A stretch of DNA of 64,000 nt from Rhizobium sp. BK376 (GTDB lineage Bacteria > Pseudomonadota > Alphaproteobacteria > Rhizobiales > Rhizobiaceae), in NCBI RefSeq assembly GCF_004341625.1, contig NZ_SLZG01000002.1, positions 248,001 through 312,000 of the forward strand. The letters are read 5' to 3'. The position numbers and the translations under genes were made by a program. Positions 8,909 to 17,791 of the stretch are shown here, one piece after another. The notes below the pieces were generated by a model, which saw nothing but the letters and a program-made list of their open reading frames with translations, did no database searches and was not told the DNA's origin. The stretch's first letter is position 1; every line of letters starts with the position of its first letter.

Positions 8909-9895
8909 TTACAGCTCTTCTGTCTCCCAGGCTGCCAGATCGCCTCCTTCGACCGTTTCTCCTCTTGCCACCTTTGCCTCGCGCAGGCCGAGACCGACGC
9001 CGATCAGCGCGAGTGCGCCGCCGATGAAGTGATAGGAGAAGAGCTGTTCGCCGAGGATGCCCCAGGCGAGTGCTGCAACCACGATCGGAAGCAGATTGAT
9101 GAACAGCGAGGTGCGCGCGGCACCCAGCTTCTGGATACCGATCATCCAGCATAGCGGCGCCAGCAGCGAAGTCGGGATCGCCGCGTAAAGGATGAGCGGC
9201 AGGTTGGCCGATGTGATCGGGGAGATCGTGCCCATCAGCCAGATCGGCAGCAGAAGCAATGTCGAAAAGCCGATCTGCCAGAAAAGCTGCTGCCACATGG
9301 TGAGCGGAATGGTCCAGCGCCGAAGCATGACGCCGTAGAGCGAGTTCGCGAGCACTGCCACCAGCATCATCCCGTCACCACTATGGAAACCGCCCGTCAG
9401 CAAGCTTGCGGGAGCGCCGTGCGAGGTCAGGTAGATAAGGCCGGCCAGGGAGACGACGCCACCCAGAATGCGGCCGGTCGTCAATCTCTCGCCGGCGAGG
9501 ATGCTGGCAAGCAGGGTAGAAAGCAGCGGCATGAGGGCCAGCATCACGCCCATGTTGACGGCCGTCGTCGTCTTGGCGGCCTCATAGGCAAGGCTCTGAT
9601 AGATGACCATGCCGAGCGCGCCGAGGCAGGCGAGCCTCCACCAATGGTGGACAAGCACGGCGCGTCGCTCCCATACGCCTTTGGCGACGAAAGGCAGCAG
9701 AACGATGAAGGCCAGAAACCAGCGGTAAAAGGAGATCGACCCCGGCGAGATGACCCCCGCGGCAGCCTCTGTCACGATCACGTTGCCGGACCAGATGAGC
9801 ACGGTCAGAAGCGGCGCAAGCGTCGTTCCTATCGTCGAGGAGGGGGCCATCGCGGAGGAGGGGCTCGAAGCAGCTGGGTTGGCTTGGGTGCTCAT
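8909..9895 (-). CDS. EamA/DMT-family transporter (RhaT/YdcZ-like)
   Basis: The 328-residue product has ten predicted membrane helices in two repeated EamA halves (LLTVLIWSGNVIVTEAAAG early; SLYGVMLRRWTIPLTMW and LILYAAIPTSLLAPLCWMIG in the second half). Such inner-membrane proteins export metabolites or amino acids. An AraC-type regulator is divergent, with an inverted repeat between the genes, so it is probably the dedicated regulator. The substrate is unknown. Confidence 0.85.
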   Translation of the reverse strand: MSTQANPAASSPSSAMAPSSTIGTTLAPLLTVLIWSGNVIVTEAAAGVISPGSISFYRWFLAFIVLLPFVAKGVWERRAVLVHHWWRLACLGALGMVIYQSLAYEAAKTTTAVNMGVMLALMPLLSTLLASILAGERLTTGRILGGVVSLAGLIYLTSHGAPASLLTGGFHSGDGMMLVAVLANSLYGVMLRRWTIPLTMWQQLFWQIGFSTLLLLPIWLMGTISPITSANLPLILYAAIPTSLLAPLCWMIGIQKLGAARTSLFINLLPIVVAALAWGILGEQLFSYHFIGGALALIGVGLGLREAKVARGETVEGGDLAAWETEEL

Positions 9896-9972
9896 GATCG
9901 CAATCTCGTTGCGCCCATACTCGTCGGCATCGAAGAGGCGGGCGGATTGTCTTTCGGATGCGCTTTTACTCT

Positions 9973-10008
9973 TTGTCCGATTTCAGGTATATAACGATTT
10001 TCGGACAA
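9973..10008. promoter_or_regulatory. Inverted repeat TTGTCCGA / TCGGACAA
   Basis: An exact 8-bp inverted repeat (9973-9980 and 10001-10008, 20 bases apart) lies 20 bp before the AraC gene start and about 80 bp before the divergent EamA start. The symmetry, spacing and position fit an AraC-type dimer site that could repress its own gene and switch on the exporter. Confidence 0.5.
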
Positions 10009-10027
10009 TGCCTGTCGGAATGCAGAC

Positions 10028-10792
10028 ATGAAGAGTAGCGCGCCACGCACGCAAGGGGATCCACCGAAGCCGGTCTCCTTCAGAACTGAGAATTACAAGG
10101 GCGGTACGCGATTCCCGCCGGCGCGACAGGATTGGGGCGAACTCAATTATGCTCTCGTCGGTGTCGTCGAATTCAACGTGGAGGGCGTGCGCTATCTCTC
10201 GCCGCCGCATTATGCTATCTGGCTGCCGCCCGATACGCTGCACGATGCCTGGAACCAGCACGACATCCGCTATGTCACCATCTATGTCGAGCGGGCGCTA
10301 TGTGCCGACCTGCCGGCGACAACCTCAACGCTCAGCATCAGCCCGCTCCTAAAGGCAATCCTTGCCGACTTTGCTTCTAGGGATGTCACAGCGCCGGAGA
10401 CCGCGGAAGACCTGCGGCTCGCGCAAGTGCTGGTCGATCAGATCAGGCTCGCACGCCGTTTCGATAGCTATCTTCCGCTATCCAGCGATGCCCTGCTCGG
10501 CCCGATCCTGCGGTCGCTACAGGAACATCCGGGCGACCGGCGATCGCTTGCGGAATGGGCGCGAATGGTGAAAACGACCGAAAGGACGCTCTCAAGACGC
10601 TGTCAGGATGAGCTTGGAATGTCGTTCAACGAATGGCGCCAACGCATGAAATTGATCGCCGCGCTGGCCTTGCTCGACGCCGGACAGCCCGTACAGGAGA
10701 TTGCGCGGCAATTGGGGTACAGCAACGCCTCCGCATTTATCGCCATGTTTCACCGGTTGACGGGAATAAGCCCGACGCAGATGAAGGGTTAG
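10028..10792 (+). CDS. AraC-family regulator with cupin sensor
   Basis: This 254-residue protein has an N-terminal cupin-like region (about residues 15-95, with the segment YLSPPHYAIWLPPDTLHDAWNQ) and a C-terminal double helix-turn-helix (about residues 160-254, RSLAEWARMVKTTERTLSRRCQDELGMSFNEWRQ and IARQLGYSNASAFIAMFHRLTGISPTQMK). It most likely controls the divergent EamA exporter through the inverted repeat just upstream. Its ligand cannot be read from sequence. Confidence 0.85.
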   Translation: MKSSAPRTQGDPPKPVSFRTENYKGGTRFPPARQDWGELNYALVGVVEFNVEGVRYLSPPHYAIWLPPDTLHDAWNQHDIRYVTIYVERALCADLPATTSTLSISPLLKAILADFASRDVTAPETAEDLRLAQVLVDQIRLARRFDSYLPLSSDALLGPILRSLQEHPGDRRSLAEWARMVKTTERTLSRRCQDELGMSFNEWRQRMKLIAALALLDAGQPVQEIARQLGYSNASAFIAMFHRLTGISPTQMKG

Positions 10793-10838
10793 CCCTTAAG
10801 GAGCATGGAACTTAACGCGGCTTCGATTGCCTTGAAAA

Positions 10839-11063
10839 TCAGGCGATGGCAGCGTCCGGCCGGTTCGCATGGGGCAGGTGTGCCAAGGTCTGCGACACGG
10901 CATAGTGGTTCATCTTGAGGGAAGATGCGTCGCCGCGTCCAAGAACGCGCGCTGCACTCTCAAGGAACTGAGCGAATGAACGCCGCGAAATATGATCGGC
11001 GTCCAGCATCAGCGCGATCATCGGATCGTCGACAGCGTCGGAAATTGTGAGATCGGTCATCAT
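10839..11063 (-). CDS. Small hypothetical protein, 74 residues
   Basis: The product MMTDLTISDAVDDPMIALMLDADHISRRSFAQFLESAARVLG... has mixed helix content, no membrane segment and no recognised domain. An AGAGGTGA site precedes a double ATG. The gene stands alone after the AraC gene, in a 460-bp stretch without other obvious coding. The start may be 11060 instead. Confidence 0.5.
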   Translation of the reverse strand: MMTDLTISDAVDDPMIALMLDADHISRRSFAQFLESAARVLGRGDASSLKMNHYAVSQTLAHLPHANRPDAAIA

Positions 11064-11254
11064 AGGTCACCTCTGCTCTGGCTGCCGTTCTACAGCCATT
11101 GCGTTACACGCCGATGTCAGGAATTGTTAAATTAGAAATGAATTATACAGATCGTCGTGCTGTCGCAAATCGCACAAGCGGATTACGCCTGTGAACTAAT
11201 GTGGAAACTTGAACTGGGGCTTGTTCCTATTCGATTCAAGTGGGCTTGGAAAAT

Positions 11255-12169
11255 TCAGATTTCTCCGACCTTTGATGTCACCAGCAATTTCGCCAGCCAA
11301 TCGACGAAGACGCGCACCTTGTTGCTGAGATGGCGGTTCGGCGGATAGACGATGTGAAGGGGAAGGGGACTGCGCTGCCACTCAGACAGGATGCGGACCA
11401 GCTTGCCCTCGGCCAAGGCCTCGCGGATCATGAAGCCGGGAGCCTGCACGACGCCAAGCCCGGTCATGGCCGCCGAAACATAGCTCCGGCTGTCATTGAC
11501 GGACACCACATAGCGCGGAGATATTTCAAGCGCCTCGTTGCCGCGATTGAACTCGAATGGGATCGTTCGTCCTGTCTGAGCACGAAAATAGCTGACGGCA
11601 TGGTGGGCCGGCGTTTCCAGATCTTCCGGCCGCTCGGGAATGCCGAACTTTTCGATATAGAGGGGAGAGGCGCAGGTGATGAGGTTGACCTCCGCCACTC
11701 GACGCGCAATCAGCGACTGGTCCGAGGGCATGCCGGCGCGCAGCGCGCAGTCGACGTTTTCTGCCAGATAATCCACGAGCCGGTCGCCGACACCCAGGTC
11801 GATATGGATGTCAGGATAGCGCAGATGGAAATCGCAGAGCGCCGGAATGACGATCTGGTCGGCAAAGGCACCGGCCATTTCAACGCGCAGACGTCCGCTC
11901 GGCAGGCTCTGGGAACTACTGACGCTGCCGTCGAGTTCCTCTATTTCGGAGAGAATCTGCACGGCGCGCTCGTAATAGAGCGCCCCATCGGTCGTCACCA
12001 TCACCCGGCGCGTCGTGCGGTTCAAAAGCTTGGTGTGAAGATGCGCTTCGAGAGACTGGATAAGCGTCGTTACAGTCGCCTTCGGCATGGAAAGGGTTGT
12101 TGCGGCGCGCGTAAAGTTACCCGTTTCGACAACGCGGGCAAAGGCGCGCATGGCTGAAAGCTGGTCCAT
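11255..12169 (-). CDS. LysR-family regulator beside RND efflux operon
   Basis: The 304-residue protein has the usual LysR layout: an N-terminal helix-turn-helix (MDQLSAMRAFARVVETGNFTRAATTLSMPKATVTTLIQSLEAHLHTKLLNRTTRRV) and a periplasmic-binding-like effector domain. The start at 12169 is chosen because it opens the canonical LysR N-terminus. It is divergent from the hydrolase/RND operon, with a TTATTC-N8-GAATAA palindrome between, so it probably regulates that operon. Confidence 0.85.
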   Translation of the reverse strand: MDQLSAMRAFARVVETGNFTRAATTLSMPKATVTTLIQSLEAHLHTKLLNRTTRRVMVTTDGALYYERAVQILSEIEELDGSVSSSQSLPSGRLRVEMAGAFADQIVIPALCDFHLRYPDIHIDLGVGDRLVDYLAENVDCALRAGMPSDQSLIARRVAEVNLITCASPLYIEKFGIPERPEDLETPAHHAVSYFRAQTGRTIPFEFNRGNEALEISPRYVVSVNDSRSYVSAAMTGLGVVQAPGFMIREALAEGKLVRILSEWQRSPLPLHIVYPPNRHLSNKVRVFVDWLAKLLVTSKVGEI

Positions 12170-12246
12170 CCTGTAATAATCCCTGAGGCCGTTTGAAAGA
12201 AGCCCATTGTTCGTGAACTTGAACAGTCTGATCGAATATAGGGTAC

Positions 12247-12266
12247 TTATTCTCAAAACGGAATAA
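12247..12266. promoter_or_regulatory. LysR-type palindrome before the efflux operon
   Basis: TTATTC and GAATAA form a perfect inverted repeat with eight bases between them, and the core contains the T-N11-A spacing that LysR proteins favour. It lies 78 bp before the LysR start and 74 bp before the hydrolase gene, which suits control of both. Confidence 0.45.
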
Positions 12267-12339
12267 CAATATGTTCTGGTCAAGTGATGAGGCAGAATGA
12301 CCTTTGGCTGGTTGATCGCCTCTGTATGGGAGCCCCTCG

Positions 12340-13152
12340 ATGCGTGCCCCTTTTAAGGAAGTAGTACTGGAAGGCGTGGCCACTGGCCCCGTTTCCGCCC
12401 GCGTCTTTTGCGATGCGATGGACAACAAGACGGCGCCGATCGTGCTTTATCTGCATGGTGGCGCCTTCCTCGATACCGCGGTCAATATCGGCCGTCCCGT
12501 CGCGGAATGTCTTGCTGATGCCGGCGCAATCGTTGTCGATGCAGACTGCAGCGGACCGAGCCAGAACGGTTTTCCGAAGGCAATCGAATATGCCTACGGC
12601 GTTCTGGAATATCTCGCCCGCAAGCGTGAACTGGGCGGTAAGAAGTCGCTGCTGTTTGTCGCCGGTGAGGAATCGGGTGGCAATCTGGCAGCGGGTGTCG
12701 CACTGAAAGCGCGTGACGGGATGCCTGGCAAGCTCGATGGCCAGATCCTGATTTCGCCTCTGCTTGATCCCTTCATGGGGACCAAGTCTTTCAGGAAGGC
12801 CGAAGAGGCTGGCATGCGCGAGCGCTGGACGGAAGGTTGGAACCATTATCTGGGGTTCCTGGGTGGCGTTTGCCATCCCTACGCAGCGCCCTGCTACTGT
12901 TCGCGGCTTGCCGGTGTTGCGCCGGCGCTGGTGTTGACGGCGGAGGACGATCCTCTCCGCGACGAAGGTATCGGATACGGCGATCGCCTGAAATCGGCGG
13001 GCGTATCGGTCCTGCAGCAGGTTTTCCCCGCCGGGACCGGCTGGCCGACAATTTATGGTGGGCGATCGGACGATACGCCGCGCTGGCCGGAAAAAATCCG
13101 GCAGTCGTTCAGCGGCTTCGTCCAGGATATCCGGATGATGTCCGGCACATAG
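12340..13152 (+). CDS. Alpha/beta-hydrolase fold-3 like protein with altered active site
   Basis: The 270-residue protein has the HSL/esterase-family oxyanion motif LYLHGGAFLDT (about residues 36-46) and the acid-site segment LVLTAEDDPLRDEG near residue 207. Where family members have GDSAGGN, it reads GEESGGNL: the nucleophile serine position is Glu and the Ser lies one residue later. The terminal histidine loop (usually HGF or a similar His) is replaced by PAGTGWPTIYGG. It may therefore be a non-catalytic relative or use a rearranged site. It lies 62 bp before the RND adaptor, suggesting co-transcription. Confidence 0.7.
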   Translation: MRAPFKEVVLEGVATGPVSARVFCDAMDNKTAPIVLYLHGGAFLDTAVNIGRPVAECLADAGAIVVDADCSGPSQNGFPKAIEYAYGVLEYLARKRELGGKKSLLFVAGEESGGNLAAGVALKARDGMPGKLDGQILISPLLDPFMGTKSFRKAEEAGMRERWTEGWNHYLGFLGGVCHPYAAPCYCSRLAGVAPALVLTAEDDPLRDEGIGYGDRLKSAGVSVLQQVFPAGTGWPTIYGGRSDDTPRWPEKIRQSFSGFVQDIRMMSGT

Positions 13153-13214
13153 ACATACGAATTCATTTCCGGTCCCGGTCCTCCCAAGTCGGGGCTGAAA
13201 AAGGAGAGAACACA

Positions 13215-14399
13215 ATGAAGTCCAACGACAAGCGCTGGGCCCTGTGGGGCGCTAGCATAGCTGTTGTTGCGTCAGTTTCCGGCGCAGCATTCTATCTCGA
13301 CCTGCCACGCGGCGCTGCTGCAAGCGAAACTGCGGCTGCTGCTCCGCCGGCAATTCCGGTGACGGTCGCAACGGTGCAGGCGCGTGACATTACCGCCTGG
13401 CAGGAATTCTCGGGCCGCCTCGAAGCGATCGATCGCGTCGAAGTCCGCCCGCGGGTTGCCGGTGCTGTCCAGTCCGTGCATTTCCGCGAGGGTGCACTGG
13501 TGAAGCCGGGCGACCTGCTTTTCACCATCGACCCGGCGCCCTATGAAGCATCCGTCGCCCAGGCCCAGGCCCAGGTTGCGGCCGCCAAGGCAAAGCTCGA
13601 CCTTGCCAAGGTAGAGCTTGATCGTGGCCAGCGGCTTTCCGACAACCGCACGATTTCGCAGAGCGATCTCGACCAGCGTTCGGGCACCTATAGCGAGGCT
13701 GACGCCGACCTGAAGGCTGCGCAAGCTGCACTACAGACGGCCCAGCTGAACCTCGACTATACCCAGGTTCGCGCTCCGATTGCCGGCCGCGTCGGCAAGA
13801 TTGCTGTCACCGTCGGCAACCTCGTTGCTGCAGGGTCTGCTTCGCCGGCTCTTACGACACTGGTATCGGTCAATCCGATCTATGCCAGCTTCAACGCCAA
13901 CGAGCAGGTGGTGACGCAGGCACTGGCCCAGCTGCCGGCCGATGGCAATGCGGCGCCGCCGGTCGAGCAGATCCCGGTGCAGATCGGAACGACCAGCGAT
14001 GATGGCACACCGATTTCGGGCAAGCTGCAACTCATCGACAACGAAGTCGATGCCGCAAGCGGCACGGTCGGCGTCCGCGGTGTCTTCGACAATGCCAATG
14101 GCCGCCTCATCCCGGGCCAGTTCGTTCGCGTGCGAATGGGCCAGCCGAAGACCGAGAACCATCTTCTGATCAGCGAGCGGGCAATCGGCACCGACCAGGA
14201 CAAGAAGTTCGTCTTCGTTGTCGATGGCGATAACAAGATCGTCTATCGCCCGATCGTGGTCGGCGACATCAGCGATGGCATGCGGATTGTCGAAAGCGGT
14301 CTTAGCGCCGGCGATCGCATCGTCACCAACGGCTTGCAGCGCGTGCGCCCCGGTGCGCTCGTCGATCCGCAGCCGGAACAGAAGGTCGCCGCAAACTAA
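13215..14399 (+). CDS. RND efflux periplasmic adaptor (MFP/AcrA type)
   Basis: This 394-residue adaptor begins with a membrane anchor or uncleaved signal (WALWGASIAVVASVSGAAFYL), then the barrel-sandwich (RVEVRPRVAGAVQSVHFREGALVKPGDLLFTIDPAPYE), a long alpha hairpin (AQAQAQVAAAKAKLDLAKVELDRGQRLSDNRTISQSDLDQRSG) and the second lipoyl half (NLDYTQVRAPIAGRVGKIAVTVGNLV). It bridges the inner-membrane pump and an outer-membrane channel. An AAGGAGAG site fixes the ATG. No OMF gene is in the operon, so a TolC encoded elsewhere is implied. Confidence 0.92.
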   Translation: MKSNDKRWALWGASIAVVASVSGAAFYLDLPRGAAASETAAAAPPAIPVTVATVQARDITAWQEFSGRLEAIDRVEVRPRVAGAVQSVHFREGALVKPGDLLFTIDPAPYEASVAQAQAQVAAAKAKLDLAKVELDRGQRLSDNRTISQSDLDQRSGTYSEADADLKAAQAALQTAQLNLDYTQVRAPIAGRVGKIAVTVGNLVAAGSASPALTTLVSVNPIYASFNANEQVVTQALAQLPADGNAAPPVEQIPVQIGTTSDDGTPISGKLQLIDNEVDAASGTVGVRGVFDNANGRLIPGQFVRVRMGQPKTENHLLISERAIGTDQDKKFVFVVDGDNKIVYRPIVVGDISDGMRIVESGLSAGDRIVTNGLQRVRPGALVDPQPEQKVAAN

Positions 14400-14408
14400 G
14401 CGACCGCA

Positions 14409-14431
14409 GCCGGGAGGCTCAGTCTCCCGGC
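14409..14431 (+). other. Hairpin in the leader between adaptor and pump genes
   Basis: GCCGGGAG-GCTCAGT-CTCCCGGC is an exact 8-bp stem just after the adaptor stop, without a T-run. Such intergenic stems can protect the upstream message or adjust relative output of the two genes. No role has been shown. Confidence 0.4.
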
Positions 14432-14523
14432 GATCCAATACCTGAATTCGTCTTGCCCGTGGCCTCCTTCGCCGCGTGGCCATAGACGTCGTGTCCGTTG
14501 TTCATCCCGGAGAGGGCTTTGAT

Positions 14524-17500
14524 ATGAACATCTCCAGATTTTTCGTCGACCGCCCGGTGTTCGCCGGGGTCCTATCGGTCCTCATCGTCGTTGCCGGTCT
14601 GATCGGCATGAAACTCTTGCCGATTTCCGAGTACCCGGAAGTCGTGCCTCCCTCCATCGTCGTCACGGCGCAATATCCGGGCGCCAACCCGAAGGTCATC
14701 GCCGAGACGGTCGCAACGCCGCTCGAAGAGCAGATCAACGGCGTCGACGGCATGCTCTATATGAACAGCCAGGCGACTTCGGACGGCCTCTTGACGCTGA
14801 CCGTCACCTTCAAGCTGGGCACCGACCCAGATAAGGCGCAGCAGCTCGTGCAGAACCGCGTCAGCCAGGCTGAACCGCGTCTGCCGCAGAACGTCCGCGA
14901 TCTCGGCATCACCACGGTCAAGAGCTCGCCCGACCTGATGATGGTCGTGAACCTGATCTCGCCCGACAATCGCTACGACATCACCTATCTGCGCAACTAC
15001 GCGACCCTGAACATCAAGGACAGGCTGGCTCGCATCGACGGCGTCGGTCAGGTCGAAATCTTCGGCTCGGGCGACTATTCGATGCGCGTATGGATCGATC
15101 CGCAGAAGGCTGCCGAGCGCAACCTTGCCGCTGACGATATCGCCAACGCCATCCGCCAGCAGAACGTTCAGGCCGCCGCAGGCATCATCGGCGCGTCGCC
15201 GAACATTCCGGGCCTCGATGTCCAGCTCAACGTCAATGCGCAGGGCCGCCTGACGACGCCGGAGGAATTCGGCAACATCATCGTCAAGTCCGGCTCCAAC
15301 GGCGAAATCACTCGCCTTCGCGACGTTGCCCGCATCGAAATGGGTGCTTCGGACTATTCGCTGCGCTCGCTGCTCGACGGCAAGGCTTCGGTCGCCGTTC
15401 CCGTCTTCCAGGCGCCTGGCTCGAACGCCATCGAGATCTCCGACAACGTCATCAAGACCATGAACGAGCTGCAGGCGGCCATGCCTGATGGCGTAAAGTA
15501 CGAGATCGTCTACGACACGACACAGTTCGTCCGTGCCTCGATCGACAAGGTCGTTCACACCCTGCTCGAAGCGATCGCACTCGTCGTTATCGTCGTCATC
15601 CTGTTCCTGCAGACGTGGCGCGCCTCGATCATCCCGCTGATCGCGGTTCCGGTCTCGATCATCGGCACGTTCGCTGTCATGTATATCTTCGGCTTCTCGA
15701 TCAACGCACTCAGCCTTTTCGGCCTGGTGCTTGCGATCGGTATCGTCGTCGACGACGCGATCGTGGTCGTGGAAAACGTCGAGCGTAACATCGAAAACGG
15801 CCTCAGCCCGCGCGATGCGACCTATCGGGCGATGAAGGAAGTGTCCGGCCCGATCATCGCGATCGCGCTCGTGCTCGTCGCCGTCTTCGTTCCGCTCGCC
15901 TTCATCTCCGGCCTGTCGGGCGAGTTCTATCGCCAGTTCGCGCTGACGATCGCCATCTCGACCGTCATCTCCGCCTTCAATTCGCTCACCCTGTCGCCGG
16001 CGCTGGCTGCTCTTCTCCTGAAGGGCCACCATGAGCCGAAGGACTGGCTGACGCGTGCCATGGACCGGGTTCTCGGCTGGTTCTTCCGCGGCTTCAACCG
16101 CGTGTTCCATGCCGGCTCGAACGGCTACGGCAAGGCTGTCGGCGGCCTTCTGTCCGGCAAGGGCCTCGTGATGATCGTCTATTTTGCGATGATCGGCGCG
16201 ACCTACTTCCTGTTCCAGGCAGTGCCGGGCGGCTTCGTGCCGGCACAGGACAAGCAGTACCTCATCGGTTTCGCGCAGCTGCCTGATGGCGCCACGCTCG
16301 ACCGCACCGAGGACGTCGTCCAGAAGATGAACGACATCGTCATGAAGCAGCCGGGCGTCGATCACGCCATCGCCTTCCCGGGCCTGTCGATCAACGGTTT
16401 CACCAACTCGTCGAATGCCGGTATCGTCTTCGTCAAGCTGAAGCCCTTCGAAGAACGCACGACGCCTGATCTTTCGGGCGGCGCAATCGCCATGCAGCTG
16501 AACAAGAAGTTCGGTGCGATCCAGGAAGCCTTTATCGCCATGTTCCCGCCGCCGCCCGTCCAGGGTCTCGGCACGACGGGCGGTTTCAAGCTCCAGATCG
16601 AAGACCGTGCCGGTCTCGGCTACCAGGCGCTCGACGAAGCCAACAAGGCCTTCCTTGCCAAGGCTTATCAGGCACCTGAACTCGCCGGCCTGTTCTCGAG
16701 TTACCAGATCAACGTGCCGCAGCTCTATGCAGACCTCGATCGCGCCAAGGCCGAACAGCTCGGCGTGTCCGTGACCGACGTCTTCGATACGCTGCAGATC
16801 TATCTGGGTTCGCTCTATGTGAACGACTTCAACGCCTTCGGCCGTACATACTCGGTCCGCATTCAGGCCGATGCCAAGTTCCGCTCGCATGCGGATGATA
16901 TCGGCCAGCTGAAGGTGCGTTCGGCTTCGGGGCAGATGATCCCGTTGTCGGCTCTGTTGAACGTCAAGTCGACCGCTGGTCCTGAACGTGTGACCCGCTA
17001 TAACGGCTTCCTTGCCGCCGATATCAACGGCGGTCCGGCACCGGGCTATTCGTCGGGTCAGGCACAAGCTGCCGTCGAGCGGATCGCTAACGAAACGCTG
17101 CCGAAGGGCATCGGCTTCGAATGGACCGATCTGACCTATCAGCAGATCATCGCCGGCAGCTCGGGTATCATCATCTTCCCGCTCGCGCTCCTGCTGGTCT
17201 ATCTCGTGCTGGCTGCCCAGTATGAAAGCCTGGCCCTGCCGCTTGCGATCGTCATGATCGTGCCGATGGGTGTGCTTGCCGCGTTGACGGGTGTCTGGCT
17301 GATCGGCGGCGACAACAACATCTTCACCCAGATCGGGTTGATGGTGCTGGTGGGCCTCTCGGCGAAGAACGCGATCCTGATCGTGGAATTCGCCCGCGAG
17401 CTGGAATTCGGCGGCCGTACGCCTTACGAGGCGGCGATCGAAGCGAGCCGGCTGCGTCTGCGCCCGATCCTGATGACCTCCATGGCCTTCATCATGGGTG

Positions 17501-17709
17501 TCGTGCCGCTGGTGACGTCTACCGGGGCAGGTGCGGAAATGCGCGCTGCCATGGGTATCGCCGTCTTCTCGGGCATGATCGGCGTCACTTTCTTCGGCAT
17601 CTTCATGACGCCGGTCTTCTACGTCCTCATTCGCCGCCTCTCGGGCAACCGTCCGCTGACGCAACATGAGGAGCATACGGCAGAGATCATTCCTCTCGCT
17701 GCCGAATGA
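14524..17709 (+). CDS. RND multidrug efflux pump, HAE1 family (AcrB/MexB-like)
   Basis: The 1061-residue pump has 12 membrane helices and two large periplasmic loops. The proton-relay residues are visible: Asp410-Asp411 in LAIGIVVDDAIVVVENVERN and Lys948 in GLSAKNAILIVEFA. The start MNISRFFVDRPVFAGVLSVLIVVAG is typical; the in-frame codon at 14476 is rejected because it would add a non-family extension. It follows the adaptor by 124 bp, with a hairpin between, and ends at a strong terminator. The pump should export hydrophobic or amphipathic compounds. A large open frame on the opposite strand is a shadow of codon bias. Confidence 0.95.
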   Translation: MNISRFFVDRPVFAGVLSVLIVVAGLIGMKLLPISEYPEVVPPSIVVTAQYPGANPKVIAETVATPLEEQINGVDGMLYMNSQATSDGLLTLTVTFKLGTDPDKAQQLVQNRVSQAEPRLPQNVRDLGITTVKSSPDLMMVVNLISPDNRYDITYLRNYATLNIKDRLARIDGVGQVEIFGSGDYSMRVWIDPQKAAERNLAADDIANAIRQQNVQAAAGIIGASPNIPGLDVQLNVNAQGRLTTPEEFGNIIVKSGSNGEITRLRDVARIEMGASDYSLRSLLDGKASVAVPVFQAPGSNAIEISDNVIKTMNELQAAMPDGVKYEIVYDTTQFVRASIDKVVHTLLEAIALVVIVVILFLQTWRASIIPLIAVPVSIIGTFAVMYIFGFSINALSLFGLVLAIGIVVDDAIVVVENVERNIENGLSPRDATYRAMKEVSGPIIAIALVLVAVFVPLAFISGLSGEFYRQFALTIAISTVISAFNSLTLSPALAALLLKGHHEPKDWLTRAMDRVLGWFFRGFNRVFHAGSNGYGKAVGGLLSGKGLVMIVYFAMIGATYFLFQAVPGGFVPAQDKQYLIGFAQLPDGATLDRTEDVVQKMNDIVMKQPGVDHAIAFPGLSINGFTNSSNAGIVFVKLKPFEERTTPDLSGGAIAMQLNKKFGAIQEAFIAMFPPPPVQGLGTTGGFKLQIEDRAGLGYQALDEANKAFLAKAYQAPELAGLFSSYQINVPQLYADLDRAKAEQLGVSVTDVFDTLQIYLGSLYVNDFNAFGRTYSVRIQADAKFRSHADDIGQLKVRSASGQMIPLSALLNVKSTAGPERVTRYNGFLAADINGGPAPGYSSGQAQAAVERIANETLPKGIGFEWTDLTYQQIIAGSSGIIIFPLALLLVYLVLAAQYESLALPLAIVMIVPMGVLAALTGVWLIGGDNNIFTQIGLMVLVGLSAKNAILIVEFARELEFGGRTPYEAAIEASRLRLRPILMTSMAFIMGVVPLVTSTGAGAEMRAAMGIAVFSGMIGVTFFGIFMTPVFYVLIRRLSGNRPLTQHEEHTAEIIPLAAE

Positions 17710-17752
17710 AGCTTTGATACCGGCCGCTGACCCCCCGGTGCCGGTATCTTAG

Positions 17753-17781
17753 GGGCGGAGCCGAAAGGCTCCGCCCTTTTT
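17753..17781 (+). terminator. Rho-independent terminator of the RND operon
   Basis: GGGCGGAGCC-GAAA-GGCTCCGCCC forms a perfect 10-bp GC-rich stem with a tetraloop, followed by five T residues. It lies 44 bases after the pump stop and just before the convergent DMT gene end. Confidence 0.9.
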
Positions 17782-17791
17782 CTGTTTGGTC

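Noticed and set aside
14572..17676. A 1034-codon open frame antisense to the RND pump
   Set aside because: It is a codon-bias shadow of the GC-rich pump gene; its translation is full of charged low-complexity repeats and lacks any domain.
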